Of a DNA stretch of 64,000 nt, positions 15,577 to 24,244 are shown piece by piece. Source of the DNA: a virus. Under the pieces are notes generated by a model, which made no database searches, was not told where the DNA came from, and saw nothing but the letters and a program-made list of their open reading frames with translations. Made by a program: the position numbers and the translations under genes. The stretch is from positions 58,709 through 122,708 of IMG/VR virus record IMGVR_UViG_3300028173_000003; one strand, given 5' to 3'. Within the stretch, counting starts at the first letter, position 1. Each line of letters starts with the position of its first letter.

Positions 15577-16385
15577 TGTTACCTTCTGTTTGTATTGGCT
15601 CAACTATGGGAGTGTTGATGCATTCTGTATTAACTGACATTCCTTTGATTTACACAAATGATAAGCCATTCACATTTCTCGACAGAATGCCTCCTCAATA
15701 TTCAGAATTACTTGAGGAACATTTAGGAATTCCTTTTAAAAACGGAATACTCAGAACTCCACAAGGAGATGAAATTGTTGGTCCTCTTGAAGAAGATGCT
15801 GAAGAAGATTTATTATTAAAACTTAGTTTAAATGGTGCCAACCTTTCAGGAACAGGAGTTGAAATCGTTTTCGTAAATGGAACAAATAATGTCATAAAAG
15901 TTAATTACAAAAACAAGACAAGAACCACATTTTCCCCAAATAGAATGTTTATTTATGATGACTACAAGGTTCATGGATTAACAAATCGGATCATCAGGAT
16001 ACAAGATCAGAAAAATAATGACGAAGTGGTGGATACATTTGAAGTCAGAACTTCATATGACTTGTTGAAGGAAGGCAAGTTTGACAGGTTCAACATCCAA
16101 GGGGATGTTGAGACAAAAGCGTACGTTTTTGACAATAATATTGTCAAAGTGTATGGGGCATATAAAGATATTGAAGATTTCCCAATGCACTTCATTTCAA
16201 GAAGATTAAGATTTGCCATCAATTATGTGTATGGCATTAAGTCTGAAGATATGGACATTCTTCCAATTGATAGACAATCTTGGAATAGATCGAAAAACAT
16301 TTATGAGAATTCAAAGTACATTAAATTTAAAAACAACATGAGGACAACAAAATCAATCAATGAGTATTTCAAGACGAAGTGTTAA
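15576..16385 (+). CDS. Hypothetical protein, partner of the nucleotidyltransferase-like gene
   Basis: 269 aa. The N-terminus (V-C-I-G-S-T-M-G-V-L-M-H-S) resembles a nucleotide-binding beta-turn-helix, but no family is identifiable. The middle is acidic (P-L-E-E-D-A-E-E-D); the C-terminus is basic and aromatic. It overlaps the next gene by 26 nt and touches the GroES-like gene, so it is likely co-translated. A role with the neighbouring transferase is only inferred. Confidence 0.6.
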   Translation: MLPSVCIGSTMGVLMHSVLTDIPLIYTNDKPFTFLDRMPPQYSELLEEHLGIPFKNGILRTPQGDEIVGPLEEDAEEDLLLKLSLNGANLSGTGVEIVFVNGTNNVIKVNYKNKTRTTFSPNRMFIYDDYKVHGLTNRIIRIQDQKNNDEVVDTFEVRTSYDLLKEGKFDRFNIQGDVETKAYVFDNNIVKVYGAYKDIEDFPMHFISRRLRFAINYVYGIKSEDMDILPIDRQSWNRSKNIYENSKYIKFKNNMRTTKSINEYFKTKC

Positions 16386-17253
16386 ACAGAGAAGAAACAC
16401 CTATTTACGCAATATTTATCGAGACCTTAAAAATAACAGTATTGGGTACGATCATGTTGCAGGGATCATTCCTGTATCAAATTTGCTATTTGATTACGAA
16501 TTTCCTTGGCACGGATGTATGATGCCAATTGGAGATGGTAAATATCTTATAGACAGATCCATAACAGAGTGTTTGGCAGCGGGAGCAAAGAATATCTGGA
16601 TTGTTGCAGATGAAGATATTCAGCCTTTCATTAGAAAACATGTTGGCGAGAAAACAAAGAACGGTGTAAAAATATTTTATATTTCATTCAAACCAGAAGA
16701 CTATATCAGCAAAAGGGCAGGAAGTTTAAATTGGACAATTATTTCTGGCATGTTTGAGGCTCGCAAATTGACAAGACCAGTTGGAGAAGCACTCGGACCA
16801 GCCTATTTTTATGTTTCATTCCCAAATGTAGTTCACAATTATCCAACAAAGATAGTTCTTGGAAAGGAGAGTAACTTCATTTTTGAGACAAAAGATGGGA
16901 AATCAATTTATGACAACCAACTGTTAGGATGTGGATTTGATGTTCAATCAATGGGAAGGTTTTGGAATTATGTATTTGGAGAGGCTCAAAAGCCTATCGA
17001 AGAACAAACACTAGAAGATATGTTGAAAGTGAGGAAGAAAGAGTTTGCAATTTTTGAAAAAGTAAGATATTATTATGATGTGTCTACTTGGGAAGGGTAT
17101 ACTGCATTTATAGGTTCTGGGGATGATTTGAAAGATGTGATGAGTAATGAAAATTGGGAGAACATCACTCACGAAGAAGATTGGACAGAACCGCCAAAAA
17201 GAAATAAGAATAAGTATGTTAAAAAGTGGAAGGTCAAAGATGACAGCAAATAA
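16360..17253 (+). CDS. Nucleotidyltransferase-like protein (GT-A fold)
   Basis: 297 aa. Residues about 34-80 look like the start of sugar-phosphate nucleotidyltransferases: a first strand A-G-I-I-P-V, then M-M-P-I-G-D-G-K-Y-L-I-D-R-S-I and C-L-A-A-G-A-K-N-I-W-I-V. The usual G-x-G-T-R loop after the first strand is not present, so catalytic activity is uncertain. A later L-G-P-A-Y-F-Y-V segment would be the core strand. Possible roles are sugar activation or DNA/protein decoration; the adjacent MT-A70 gene hints at nucleic-acid modification. Confidence 0.6.
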   Translation: MSISRRSVKQRRNTYLRNIYRDLKNNSIGYDHVAGIIPVSNLLFDYEFPWHGCMMPIGDGKYLIDRSITECLAAGAKNIWIVADEDIQPFIRKHVGEKTKNGVKIFYISFKPEDYISKRAGSLNWTIISGMFEARKLTRPVGEALGPAYFYVSFPNVVHNYPTKIVLGKESNFIFETKDGKSIYDNQLLGCGFDVQSMGRFWNYVFGEAQKPIEEQTLEDMLKVRKKEFAIFEKVRYYYDVSTWEGYTAFIGSGDDLKDVMSNENWENITHEEDWTEPPKRNKNKYVKKWKVKDDSK

Positions 17254-17809
17254 AAAGTATAATATCATATATGCAGATCCTCCTTGGAGCTTTGGTAATA
17301 AGAAAACTGGAGGGAGTTTAATATCTGGAGCATCATCACAATATGATGTTATGTCTGTTACAGATATTAAAGAGTTACCACTAATTAAAGAAATCACAGA
17401 AGATGATTGTTTTCTATTTATGTGGTGGGTAGCATCAATGCCAAAAGAGGCGTTGGATGTAGTAGATGCTTGGGGATTTACTTTAAAGACTATGACTGCC
17501 TTTAGTTGGATCAAGAAGACAAAGAAGTTGAAAGATCATTTTGGTATGGGATTCTACACAAGACAACAACAAGAACATTGTCTCATTGCGGTCAAAGGAA
17601 AACCAAAAGTATTATCCCACTCAGTAAGACAAAATGTGAGAGAAGTAAACATTAAACATTCAAAGAAACCAATCATTGTAAGAGATAATATTATCGAGTT
17701 ATGTGGAGATATCCCAAGAATTGAACTGTTTGCCAGAGAGACGGCGAAAGGATGGGATTCTTGGGGGAACGAGGTGAACAACAAGGAGGAAGAAAATAAT
17801 GACAAATAA
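17240..17809 (+). CDS. MT-A70 family adenine-N6 methyltransferase
   Basis: 189 aa from ATG 17240. The catalytic D13-P-P-W16 motif lies in I-I-Y-A-D-P-P-W, followed by F-L-F-M-W-W and later R-D-N-I-I-E-L-C-G-D and E-L-F-A-R. In phages these enzymes methylate adenine in DNA, often as protection from host restriction; RNA cannot be excluded. The start overlaps the nucleotidyltransferase-like gene by 14 nt and the end overlaps the next small gene. Confidence 0.88.
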   Translation: MTANKKYNIIYADPPWSFGNKKTGGSLISGASSQYDVMSVTDIKELPLIKEITEDDCFLFMWWVASMPKEALDVVDAWGFTLKTMTAFSWIKKTKKLKDHFGMGFYTRQQQEHCLIAVKGKPKVLSHSVRQNVREVNIKHSKKPIIVRDNIIELCGDIPRIELFARETAKGWDSWGNEVNNKEEENNDK

Positions 17810-18074
17810 TGACAACTATTCAAACATTAGCCCGAGTCTGAAAGAAAGTTTAGGAATGCCAGTAGGATACGAAGAACTTTCTTTAGAGCAAAAAGAATTC
17901 ATTAATGCGATCACGGTTCAAGAACGAACATCAATTTCGTTAGATGATATCCTCGATCAGATTAAAGAAATCAAATATGAATGTCACCATCTTGAAAGTG
18001 ACGATGCAATACAAATCGAAGATAGTCTTCAAGATCTCGAAGATGAAGTCCGATACTTAATGAATAACAAATAA
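17799..18074 (+). CDS. Hypothetical acidic helical protein
   Basis: 91 aa behind AAGGAGG. Helical throughout (I-L-D-Q-I-K-E-I-K and L-Q-D-L-E-D-E-V-R-Y-L); no known domain. It is the last gene before a promoter. Confidence 0.6.
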   Translation: MTNNDNYSNISPSLKESLGMPVGYEELSLEQKEFINAITVQERTSISLDDILDQIKEIKYECHHLESDDAIQIEDSLQDLEDEVRYLMNNK

Positions 18075-18086
18075 TCCACATTTTCA

Positions 18087-18115
18087 TTGCGTAACCATTC
18101 AAAGAGTGCTATAAT
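18087..18115 (+). promoter_or_regulatory. Sigma70-like promoter, apparently leaderless
   Basis: TTGCGT (18087-18092), 17-nt spacer, perfect TATAAT (18110-18115). The ATG at 18122 lies 7 nt after the -10 box. Confidence 0.7.
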
Positions 18116-18121
18116 CTTAGC

Positions 18122-18331
18122 ATGGGTAAAGAAACTTACAAAAAATTTCACCAACATGACATCTGGTATTATCCAAGATGGAAATTGTTTTACCTTGTTA
18201 CAAAGGTTGAAGGGGATCTTTGTCGATTTGTGCCGATTATGAAACTATGGCTGACAATGCGCTCTTTTCATGTTCTCGGAGAACTTTCTCACAATAGCAT
18301 TTTTATTTCGAGGGTAGATGAAAGCTTTTAA
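18122..18331 (+). CDS. VGD-like tiny protein, DIWY subtype
   Basis: 69 aa, first gene after the promoter with no leader for a ribosome site. Head K-F-H-Q-H-D-I-W-Y, then F-Y-L-V-T-K-V, tail S-I-F-I-S-R-V-D-E-S. First of five overlapping relatives that lead into dnaE. Confidence 0.7.
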   Translation: MGKETYKKFHQHDIWYYPRWKLFYLVTKVEGDLCRFVPIMKLWLTMRSFHVLGELSHNSIFISRVDESF

Positions 18332-18524
18332 AAAATATGACATTTTTCATCATACATTTGCGAATTGTGGAAGCAGGGAAGGATATATTTTGATATTAGA
18401 TGTGGAAAGGGATCGTGTTGAATATCTTCAATTAACTGGGAATAAAAAAACACATGTTTTTAGAAATTATAGCATATTTGCTTCTCGTTGCATTCTCATC
18501 TCAAGGATAGATAATGAAGTTTAA
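18318..18524 (+). CDS. VGD-like tiny protein
   Basis: 68 aa, overlapping the previous gene by 14 nt. Head F-K-K-Y-D-I-F-H-H, tail C-I-L-I-S-R-I-D-N-E, clearly a sibling of its upstream neighbour. Confidence 0.7.
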   Translation: MKAFKKYDIFHHTFANCGSREGYILILDVERDRVEYLQLTGNKKTHVFRNYSIFASRCILISRIDNEV

Positions 18525-18687
18525 AGTAGGTGACATTTATTATAATTATTATCACGGATACATTGTCATACTGGAAGTAAGATTTCATACCAGTATCGTA
18601 TTTTACAAAGGAACAAAAACTCTTAGGGATTGGTTTAGCATTTACGGGTCACTTGCAGAAGACTTAACCCTTGTTTATGGTGGATAA
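18514..18687 (+). CDS. VGD-family tiny protein
   Basis: 57 aa from ATG 18514, inside the previous gene's end. Head F-K-V-G-D-I-Y-Y-N-Y-Y, then Y-I-V-I-L-E-V, tail A-E-D-L-T-L-V-Y. AAGGAT precedes the start. Confidence 0.7.
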   Translation: MKFKVGDIYYNYYHGYIVILEVRFHTSIVFYKGTKTLRDWFSIYGSLAEDLTLVYGG

Positions 18688-18917
18688 TGAACAGTTTTAA
18701 AACAAATGATTTCGTATGGATACAGTACTATGGAAGTTATGCTCTTGTCAAAGAGGTTGAGATGTATAAGGCTTGGAGTGCTCAAAAGATAAAAGTAAGG
18801 ACTTGTAGGTATAAGTGCATCTTACTTCCAATAAGAAGCAGTTTGAGTGCCCACTTTGAACAAGGCTCTGCTGTTGCAAATAGTTGCATCTTGATTGCTA
18901 GGGATTATAATGAATAA
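18687..18917 (+). CDS. VGD-like tiny protein
   Basis: 76 aa; ATG shares one base with the upstream TAA. Head F-K-T-N-D-F-V-W-I, then Y-A-L-V-K-E-V, tail A-N-S-C-I-L-I-A-R. The middle is basic (K-I-K-V-R-T-C-R-Y-K). Confidence 0.7.
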   Translation: MNSFKTNDFVWIQYYGSYALVKEVEMYKAWSAQKIKVRTCRYKCILLPIRSSLSAHFEQGSAVANSCILIARDYNE

Positions 18918-19128
18918 CTTTAAAGTAGGAAACATCTATTATCATAAAAACGAATACGTTAGTGAAGGATTTGTTGTAATAATCAAGATCGAGGACAGTT
19001 ATGAGGACAGTTATAATGTAAATCATCGATTTTGTACTTACTACTCTTCTGTTGAGAGGAGAACAGTTCCTTTTGAAACTGGTAGTAGATTTGCAAATCA
19101 ATTACAATTAATTTACGAGGAGAAATAA
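18910..19128 (+). CDS. VGD-family tiny protein
   Basis: 72 aa from ATG 18910, overlapping its neighbour by 8 nt. Head F-K-V-G-N-I-Y-Y-H, then F-V-V-I-I-K-I, tail F-A-N-Q-L-Q-L-I-Y. Its end (GAGGAGAAATAA) supplies the ribosome site for dnaE, which starts immediately after. Confidence 0.72.
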   Translation: MNNFKVGNIYYHKNEYVSEGFVVIIKIEDSYEDSYNVNHRFCTYYSSVERRTVPFETGSRFANQLQLIYEEK

Positions 19129-22100
19129 ATGACATTAAAGAACTATGTAAACCTACACGGACATACGAATGACAGTATTGGTGATGCTATCGGCTCGCCA
19201 GTTGAGCATATTGATTTTGCCATTAGTAACGGAGCAAAGGCCATTGCTCTAACAGATCATGGGAACATGATTAACTTTTCTGCTGCCTACCTATACTCAC
19301 AAAAACTACAAGAGCAAGGACAAGATTTCAAGGTTATTTACGGCACAGAAGCATATTTTATTGACGATTTGGAGGAATGGCATGATGAGTATCAAGAGTA
19401 TAAGAAATCTCTTAAAAACAAGAAAACCAAAAAAGAAGAAAAAGGAATTGAAGATGATCGAACCAGAGGCAAGGTTGGCAGAAATCCCATCAATCGACGT
19501 TATCATCTCGTTCTGCTAGCAAAAAACGAGACAGGTTTGAAGAATCTATTCAAACTGATCTCTCAATCTAACAGCGACTACAATTACTATAGATATCCTC
19601 GTATTGATTATAAGATGCTTGAAGAGCATAGTGAGGGATTGATCTGTCTTTCTGCGTGTATGGGAAGTAGAATGGCAAATGTCTATTTCAAGTACAAAGA
19701 TAAGAAGAACAAAGAAGAACAAATCATTAAAGAAATGACAGAAGTCGCAGAGAAGCACAGGTCTATCTTTGGAAAGGATTATTATCTTGAATTGCAGTGG
19801 AATGCTTTTGAAGATCAACATACAATTAATCAATACATCATTCAGGTAGCACAAAAGTTGGACATCAAATTGGTATCAACAACGGATGCTCACTACCATA
19901 AACCAGAGTTATGGCAGAGCAGAGAGATGTATAAAAGATTGGCATGGCTATCAAAAGGAAAGGGAGAACCACTTCCAGAGAGTATTGAAGAGTTGGGTAT
20001 GGAATTGTACCCAAAGAATGGGGAACAAATGTGGGATTCCTATCTCAATTATGGGAATGGATACACATATGATGATAATACAATTGAAGATTCGATCACA
20101 AGGACAAAAGAAATTGCAGATGAGATTGAAGTAATTAAGGTCAAAACGGATGTAGAGTTTCCTGATTTCGTATCCCCAGAAGGGAAGGACGCAGGAGAAT
20201 ACTTGAAAGAATTGTGCTACAGTTCGATGATTGAAAAGAACCTTGATAATGACAAGTATTCAAGCAGACTTGAGTATGAACTTGATGTAATTATCAAGAG
20301 AGGATTTGCAGAGTATTTCTTATTGATGAATGAAATTATCGAAGAAGCAAAGAGAACACAACTTGTCGGTCCTGGAAGAGGGAGTTGTGGAGGAAGTTTG
20401 ATTGCCTATCTTCTTGAAATCACACAGATTGATCCAATTAGGTGGGGAATGCAGTTTGAAAGATTCCTCGACATTGAGGGGAACAGTTTTCCTGATATTG
20501 ATGTAGACTTTGAAGATCGTGCAGGGTTAAGAGAGATCATCGAGAAGAAGTGGAAAGAAAAGTATGGAGTAGATGTAGTACAGATCTCAAACTTTACAAC
20601 ATTAAAGTTGAAGTCTCTTATTAAAGATCTTTCAAAGTATCACGAAATTCCATACAAGGAAGTTAATATCGTAACTACAGCAATGTTTGAAGAATCAGAA
20701 TCATCAATTAAAGAAGAAAGAGGAATTACAGCAGGTATTCTTGACAATCCAACTCTAGATGAGGTAAAGAAGCACAGCCCATCATTGAGGGAGTTCCTTG
20801 ATAATCACCCAGAAGTGTCAAAACATATGGGGGCATTAGAAGGACAAAAACGTTCAATTGGCAAGCACGCAGCAGGGATCGTAATTGGGTCAAACATCAC
20901 AGAGAAAATGCCTTTAGTCAGAAGTAAGGGAACATTGCAAACCCCTTGGACAGAAGGAATCTCCGCAAGACATCTTGAACCACTAGGTTTCTTGAAGTTT
21001 GACCTTCTTGGTCTTGAAACTTTGGGGATGATCAGAGGAGCTATTGAACATACTCTCAAAAGGCATTACAACATGCCAAACCCAGAATTCAAAGACATTC
21101 AGGATTATTATAACAAAAATTTGCATCCAGACGTTCTTGACTTTTCAGACAAGATGGTATATAATAATGTATATCAAGGTGGCAATTTTGTAGGAATCTT
21201 CCAGTTTGCCAGAGATAATGTCCAACAGTTTTGTATGGATGTTAACCCAAAAGGATTGAGAGATGTTTCTGCAGTTACTGCAATTCACAGACCAGGACCA
21301 CTGATCGCAGGAGTACATAGAAAATTCATTAAGAACAGGGCGAACTCTAACTCTATTGGGTATCAACATCCAATCACAAAGGAAGTTCTTAAAGACAATG
21401 CAGGATTGGTTATCTATCAAGAAGATATTGCCAATTTGACTCATAAGCTTGGGAAAGACCTGTCATTAGCTGAAGGCAACAAACTACGAAAGTTGTTGAT
21501 GAAGAAGGGATTGGGGGAGACTGGAGGGAAGAAGGAACAAATTTACAAGAAGTTCTTGGCAGGCTGTCTTGAAAAGGGAATCACGAAGAAAGAAGCAGAG
21601 AAAATGTGGAAAGAGTTTGAGGGGCACTCAAAGTACAGTTTCAACTTTTCTCACAGTTTGATGTATTCGGCAATTTCGTACCAATGCTCTTGGTTGTTGA
21701 CTCATTACCCTGCCGAATGGATTGCAAGTTATCTGCAAAGAGAGAAGCCCGCAAACAAAGAACAAGCCATTTCGTCGGCAAAGAAGGCTGGGTTCAAGAT
21801 TGAAGATGTAAATATCAACACTTCTGGCAAGGTTTGGGAAATCTCTGAGGACGGAAAAACACTGATTCAGCCACTAAACTCCTTAAAAGGAGTTGGAGAT
21901 GCTGCAGTTGAAGAGATCCTTAAATTCAGGCCGTTTAATACCGTCGAAGAACTACTTTTCAATAAAGAGATTAGGTATGGAAAGCTAAATAAAAAGGTGA
22001 TGGATGCTTTTGCAAGAGTTGGAGCATTGAAAGATCTTTATAAAGATGACAGTAGATTCAATCACTTGAGGCATTTTTGGTCATCAACTATCCTTGTAAG

Positions 22101-22545
22101 ACCAACGTCACTTAAAAAGATGTTGGAGGCAGTAGACGCATTCAAGGATGAAGATGACTTTTCTCAAGATGATATGATTACGATGAAGTCAGAATTGACA
22201 GGGATGTACCCAATTGAATTGATCATGTCAGATGAACTTGACACAAGATTAAAAAATAAAGAGATTCAATCATTAGGTTCGATCTCCAAGAAGGAGAATG
22301 GAGTACATCTTTGTTGGACAATCCCTAAAGAGATCAAGACATTAAGAACAACAAGAGGATCTCAATACCTTATTGTTACATGTATTGATGATACGTTTGA
22401 AATTGTAAAGATCAAGTGTTGGAACGTTAACCCCAAATCGGATACGATTGCATTGAATAGAGTATATGCGGTGAAGTTAAAATACGATAAGAAGTGGGGA
22501 TATTCTTGCGATGACTTTGGCAAATGTTTTAAGAGGCTAACATGA
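19129..22545 (+). CDS. dnaE: DNA polymerase III alpha subunit (DnaE type)
   Basis: 1138 aa, about the length of bacterial DnaE (1160). N-terminal PHP domain with H10-G-H12 and T-D43-H-G; palm motifs G-P-G-R-G-S (about 414-419) and P-D-I-D-V-D (455-460) that hold catalytic aspartates; fingers region K-H-A-A-G-I-V-I; and a helix-hairpin-helix-like L-K-G-V-G-D-A-A. A C-family replicase in a phage is uncommon; it would replace a T4-type B-family polymerase and work with the helicase at 7438. The PHP metal residues look mostly kept, so proofreading by PHP is possible. It starts right after a GAGGAG site. Confidence 0.95.
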   Translation: MTLKNYVNLHGHTNDSIGDAIGSPVEHIDFAISNGAKAIALTDHGNMINFSAAYLYSQKLQEQGQDFKVIYGTEAYFIDDLEEWHDEYQEYKKSLKNKKTKKEEKGIEDDRTRGKVGRNPINRRYHLVLLAKNETGLKNLFKLISQSNSDYNYYRYPRIDYKMLEEHSEGLICLSACMGSRMANVYFKYKDKKNKEEQIIKEMTEVAEKHRSIFGKDYYLELQWNAFEDQHTINQYIIQVAQKLDIKLVSTTDAHYHKPELWQSREMYKRLAWLSKGKGEPLPESIEELGMELYPKNGEQMWDSYLNYGNGYTYDDNTIEDSITRTKEIADEIEVIKVKTDVEFPDFVSPEGKDAGEYLKELCYSSMIEKNLDNDKYSSRLEYELDVIIKRGFAEYFLLMNEIIEEAKRTQLVGPGRGSCGGSLIAYLLEITQIDPIRWGMQFERFLDIEGNSFPDIDVDFEDRAGLREIIEKKWKEKYGVDVVQISNFTTLKLKSLIKDLSKYHEIPYKEVNIVTTAMFEESESSIKEERGITAGILDNPTLDEVKKHSPSLREFLDNHPEVSKHMGALEGQKRSIGKHAAGIVIGSNITEKMPLVRSKGTLQTPWTEGISARHLEPLGFLKFDLLGLETLGMIRGAIEHTLKRHYNMPNPEFKDIQDYYNKNLHPDVLDFSDKMVYNNVYQGGNFVGIFQFARDNVQQFCMDVNPKGLRDVSAVTAIHRPGPLIAGVHRKFIKNRANSNSIGYQHPITKEVLKDNAGLVIYQEDIANLTHKLGKDLSLAEGNKLRKLLMKKGLGETGGKKEQIYKKFLAGCLEKGITKKEAEKMWKEFEGHSKYSFNFSHSLMYSAISYQCSWLLTHYPAEWIASYLQREKPANKEQAISSAKKAGFKIEDVNINTSGKVWEISEDGKTLIQPLNSLKGVGDAAVEEILKFRPFNTVEELLFNKEIRYGKLNKKVMDAFARVGALKDLYKDDSRFNHLRHFWSSTILVRPTSLKKMLEAVDAFKDEDDFSQDDMITMKSELTGMYPIELIMSDELDTRLKNKEIQSLGSISKKENGVHLCWTIPKEIKTLRTTRGSQYLIVTCIDDTFEIVKIKCWNVNPKSDTIALNRVYAVKLKYDKKWGYSCDDFGKCFKRLT

Positions 22546-22745
22546 AAAGTGAAGGGTATAAAGTTGGGGATATTTACTATCATACCGAATGTCGAGAGTA
22601 TGTGGTGATTGTTGGGCATCTTAAGAGCGGGAAGGTTAGAGCGCGTTGTTGGACAAGAAAAGGTATAGGTGAGAACACAGTTTTTAAGCCAAATTTGAAC
22701 ATGTATGCAAGATGTCTTATCCCAATTGTGGAGCGTAAAGAGTGA
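22542..22745 (+). CDS. VGD-family tiny protein
   Basis: 67 aa, ATGA overlap with dnaE. Head Y-K-V-G-D-I-Y-Y-H-T-E, then E-Y-V-V-I-V-G, a basic middle (K-V-R-A-R-C-W-T-R-K), tail A-R-C-L-I-P-I-V. Confidence 0.72.
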   Translation: MKSEGYKVGDIYYHTECREYVVIVGHLKSGKVRARCWTRKGIGENTVFKPNLNMYARCLIPIVERKE

Positions 22746-22945
22746 GATATAGAAAAGACATCATCTCTATTGGAGATATTCGTAGGTCACTAAACTCAGG
22801 TATATTCTATTATGTTTATGGAACATGTAGACACAGTGTTAAGACTTATACTCTTCTTATTTTGAGTGGGTTATCTAAAGGAAGATATGTCCACATCTTG
22901 AAAGGATCAATGTTCGCACAGGATTTGAGGCTTGTTTCGAAATGA
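22742..22945 (+). CDS. VGD-family tiny protein, GTG start
   Basis: 67 aa from GTG 22742, overlapping the upstream TGA. Head I-I-S-I-G-D-I-R-R-S, tail F-A-Q-D-L-R-L-V-S-K. No ATG lies near the head, which supports the GTG. Confidence 0.62.
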   Translation: MRYRKDIISIGDIRRSLNSGIFYYVYGTCRHSVKTYTLLILSGLSKGRYVHILKGSMFAQDLRLVSK

Positions 22946-22969
22946 AGGCAAAGATTATGGAGAGTAAAG

Positions 22970-23143
22970 ATGGATAAGAAACAATTACTTAAGATCATCA
23001 AGAATTTAACAAACTCATATGAATGTCATTTGGCAAAGGAAAAAGATATCAATAATTGGGATGAGTATGATTATATGATGATCCCATATTGGAGAGAGGC
23101 ATTGATGGCATTGCAAATTTGTGAGCGAGAAGAAAAATTATAA
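22970..23143 (+). CDS. Small hypothetical protein
   Basis: 57 aa from ATG 22970, with GGAGAGTAAAG upstream. Helical: M-D-K-K-Q-L-L-K-I-I-K-N-L, then a Y/M-rich middle and A-L-M-A-L-Q-I-C. Not VGD. Last gene before a promoter. Confidence 0.5.
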   Translation: MDKKQLLKIIKNLTNSYECHLAKEKDINNWDEYDYMMIPYWREALMALQICEREEKL

Positions 23144-23154
23144 TCATTTTTATG

Positions 23155-23183
23155 TTGCAAATCATTCCTGATCGGGGTATAAT
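23155..23183 (+). promoter_or_regulatory. Sigma70-like promoter
   Basis: TTGCAA (23155-23160), 17 nt, TATAAT (23178-23183). The mRNA would have a leader of about 20 nt carrying AAAGGA before the ATG at 23211. Confidence 0.72.
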
Positions 23184-23210
23184 GTATTAAACAATAAAGG
23201 ATAAGACACG

Positions 23211-23432
23211 ATGTTTAAAGTAAACGACCTCCTTTATACCTCGATATATCGAGAATATTGGTTGGTTTTGGAGGTTTTGAGTGACTGTGATTTGTATGTT
23301 GTCTTAATCATAAACGGGCCTTTAAAAGGCAAAATTCACAATTTATATGCATTAAAAAATGCAACAAGCTTAATTAGCAGGGAGAATAAAAATGGACATG
23401 ACAATTGGAGCGTTCATCTTGGCAGCAAGTAG
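23211..23432 (+). CDS. VGD-like tiny protein
   Basis: 73 aa. Head F-K-V-N-D-L-L-Y-T, then Y-W-L-V-L-E-V, tail A-T-S-L-I-S-R-E-N. The frame runs on 41 nt into the next gene. Confidence 0.68.
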   Translation: MFKVNDLLYTSIYREYWLVLEVLSDCDLYVVLIINGPLKGKIHNLYALKNATSLISRENKNGHDNWSVHLGSK

Positions 23433-23601
23433 TATCTTTTGGTTCTACAAAGGAAAGAGAGAAGGAGTACGAGAGGCAATCTCAACAGTGACAGCTTTGT
23501 CAATGGAGCAGGATAAGTATCGAGAAGATAATGATGGAGAAGTAAGCGAAGAAACTCAAGAAGAATTGACACAATATATCCAGTCAGCGTTGAAGGATTA
23601 A
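23392..23601 (+). CDS. Small membrane-anchored protein
   Basis: 69 aa behind GGGAG. One N-terminal hydrophobic segment (I-G-A-F-I-L-A-A-S-S-I-F-W-F), followed by K-G-K-R and an acidic cytoplasmic-like tail. It resembles the next gene in layout. Function unknown. Confidence 0.6.
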   Translation: MDMTIGAFILAASSIFWFYKGKREGVREAISTVTALSMEQDKYREDNDGEVSEETQEELTQYIQSALKD

Positions 23602-23603
23602 AT

Positions 23604-23792
23604 ATGCTAGAACTTATTCTTATTGTAACTGCTATTTTCTTGAGTTTCGTTGGATGGATTTTTGGTTATAAGACAGGATACAACGCGGCAATTGAGGTTT
23701 GCGAGGAATTAACAAAAAAGGAAAGAGAAAGACTGAGCATAACACCCGTATTGGATGGTTGGAAAGAAGGAAAGAATAAAAAGGAGAATTAA
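23604..23792 (+). CDS. Small membrane-anchored protein
   Basis: 62 aa; N-terminal membrane segment L-E-L-I-L-I-V-T-A-I-F-L-S-F-V-G-W, then a basic tail ending K-N-K-K-E-N. It starts 2 nt after its neighbour and shares one base with the dUTPase start, whose AAGGAG lies inside this gene. Confidence 0.6.
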   Translation: MLELILIVTAIFLSFVGWIFGYKTGYNAAIEVCEELTKKERERLSITPVLDGWKEGKNKKEN

Positions 23793-24244
23793 TGTATATT
23801 AAGTTTTATAGTTTGAGACTAGGAGTCAAGACACCAGAGAAAGGACACCCAGGGGATGCGGGAATCGATCTGTTTTATAACCCCGAGAAAGAAGAGGTAA
23901 AATATATTGATGCACATAGTACAGTTCTACTTAAGACAGGAATTAAGGTAGAAGTTCCATTAGGGCATGTGTTAAAGATTCAGAACAGATCAAGTATGTC
24001 CTTAAAGAAAGGGTGTATTGTTGGAGCAGGAATTGTAGATCCCCTATACGAAGGGGAAATTGGAGTAGTTCTTCACAACATTAGTGGTAAGAGCATCCAG
24101 ATCAATCCAAAAGATAAGATTGCTCAAATGATTTTGTTTCCAATTGTATCTTGTGAACCTATTGAAGCACTAGATGACGACCTTTACGAGAATACTCCAA
24201 CAAGGGAAAGAAAGGATAGCGGTTTTGGAAGTACAGGACGTTAA
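23792..24244 (+). CDS. dut: dUTPase
   Basis: 150 aa, the usual trimeric dUTPase length. All five motifs are visible: G-D-A-G-I-D-L, N-R-S-S-M-S, G-I-V-D-P-L-Y-E-G-E-I-G, D-K-I-A-Q-M-I-L, and R-K-D-S-G-F-G-S-T-G at the C-terminus. It hydrolyses dUTP to dUMP, which feeds ThyX and keeps uracil out of DNA. Overlaps the next VGD gene. Confidence 0.93.
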   Translation: MYIKFYSLRLGVKTPEKGHPGDAGIDLFYNPEKEEVKYIDAHSTVLLKTGIKVEVPLGHVLKIQNRSSMSLKKGCIVGAGIVDPLYEGEIGVVLHNISGKSIQINPKDKIAQMILFPIVSCEPIEALDDDLYENTPTRERKDSGFGSTGR

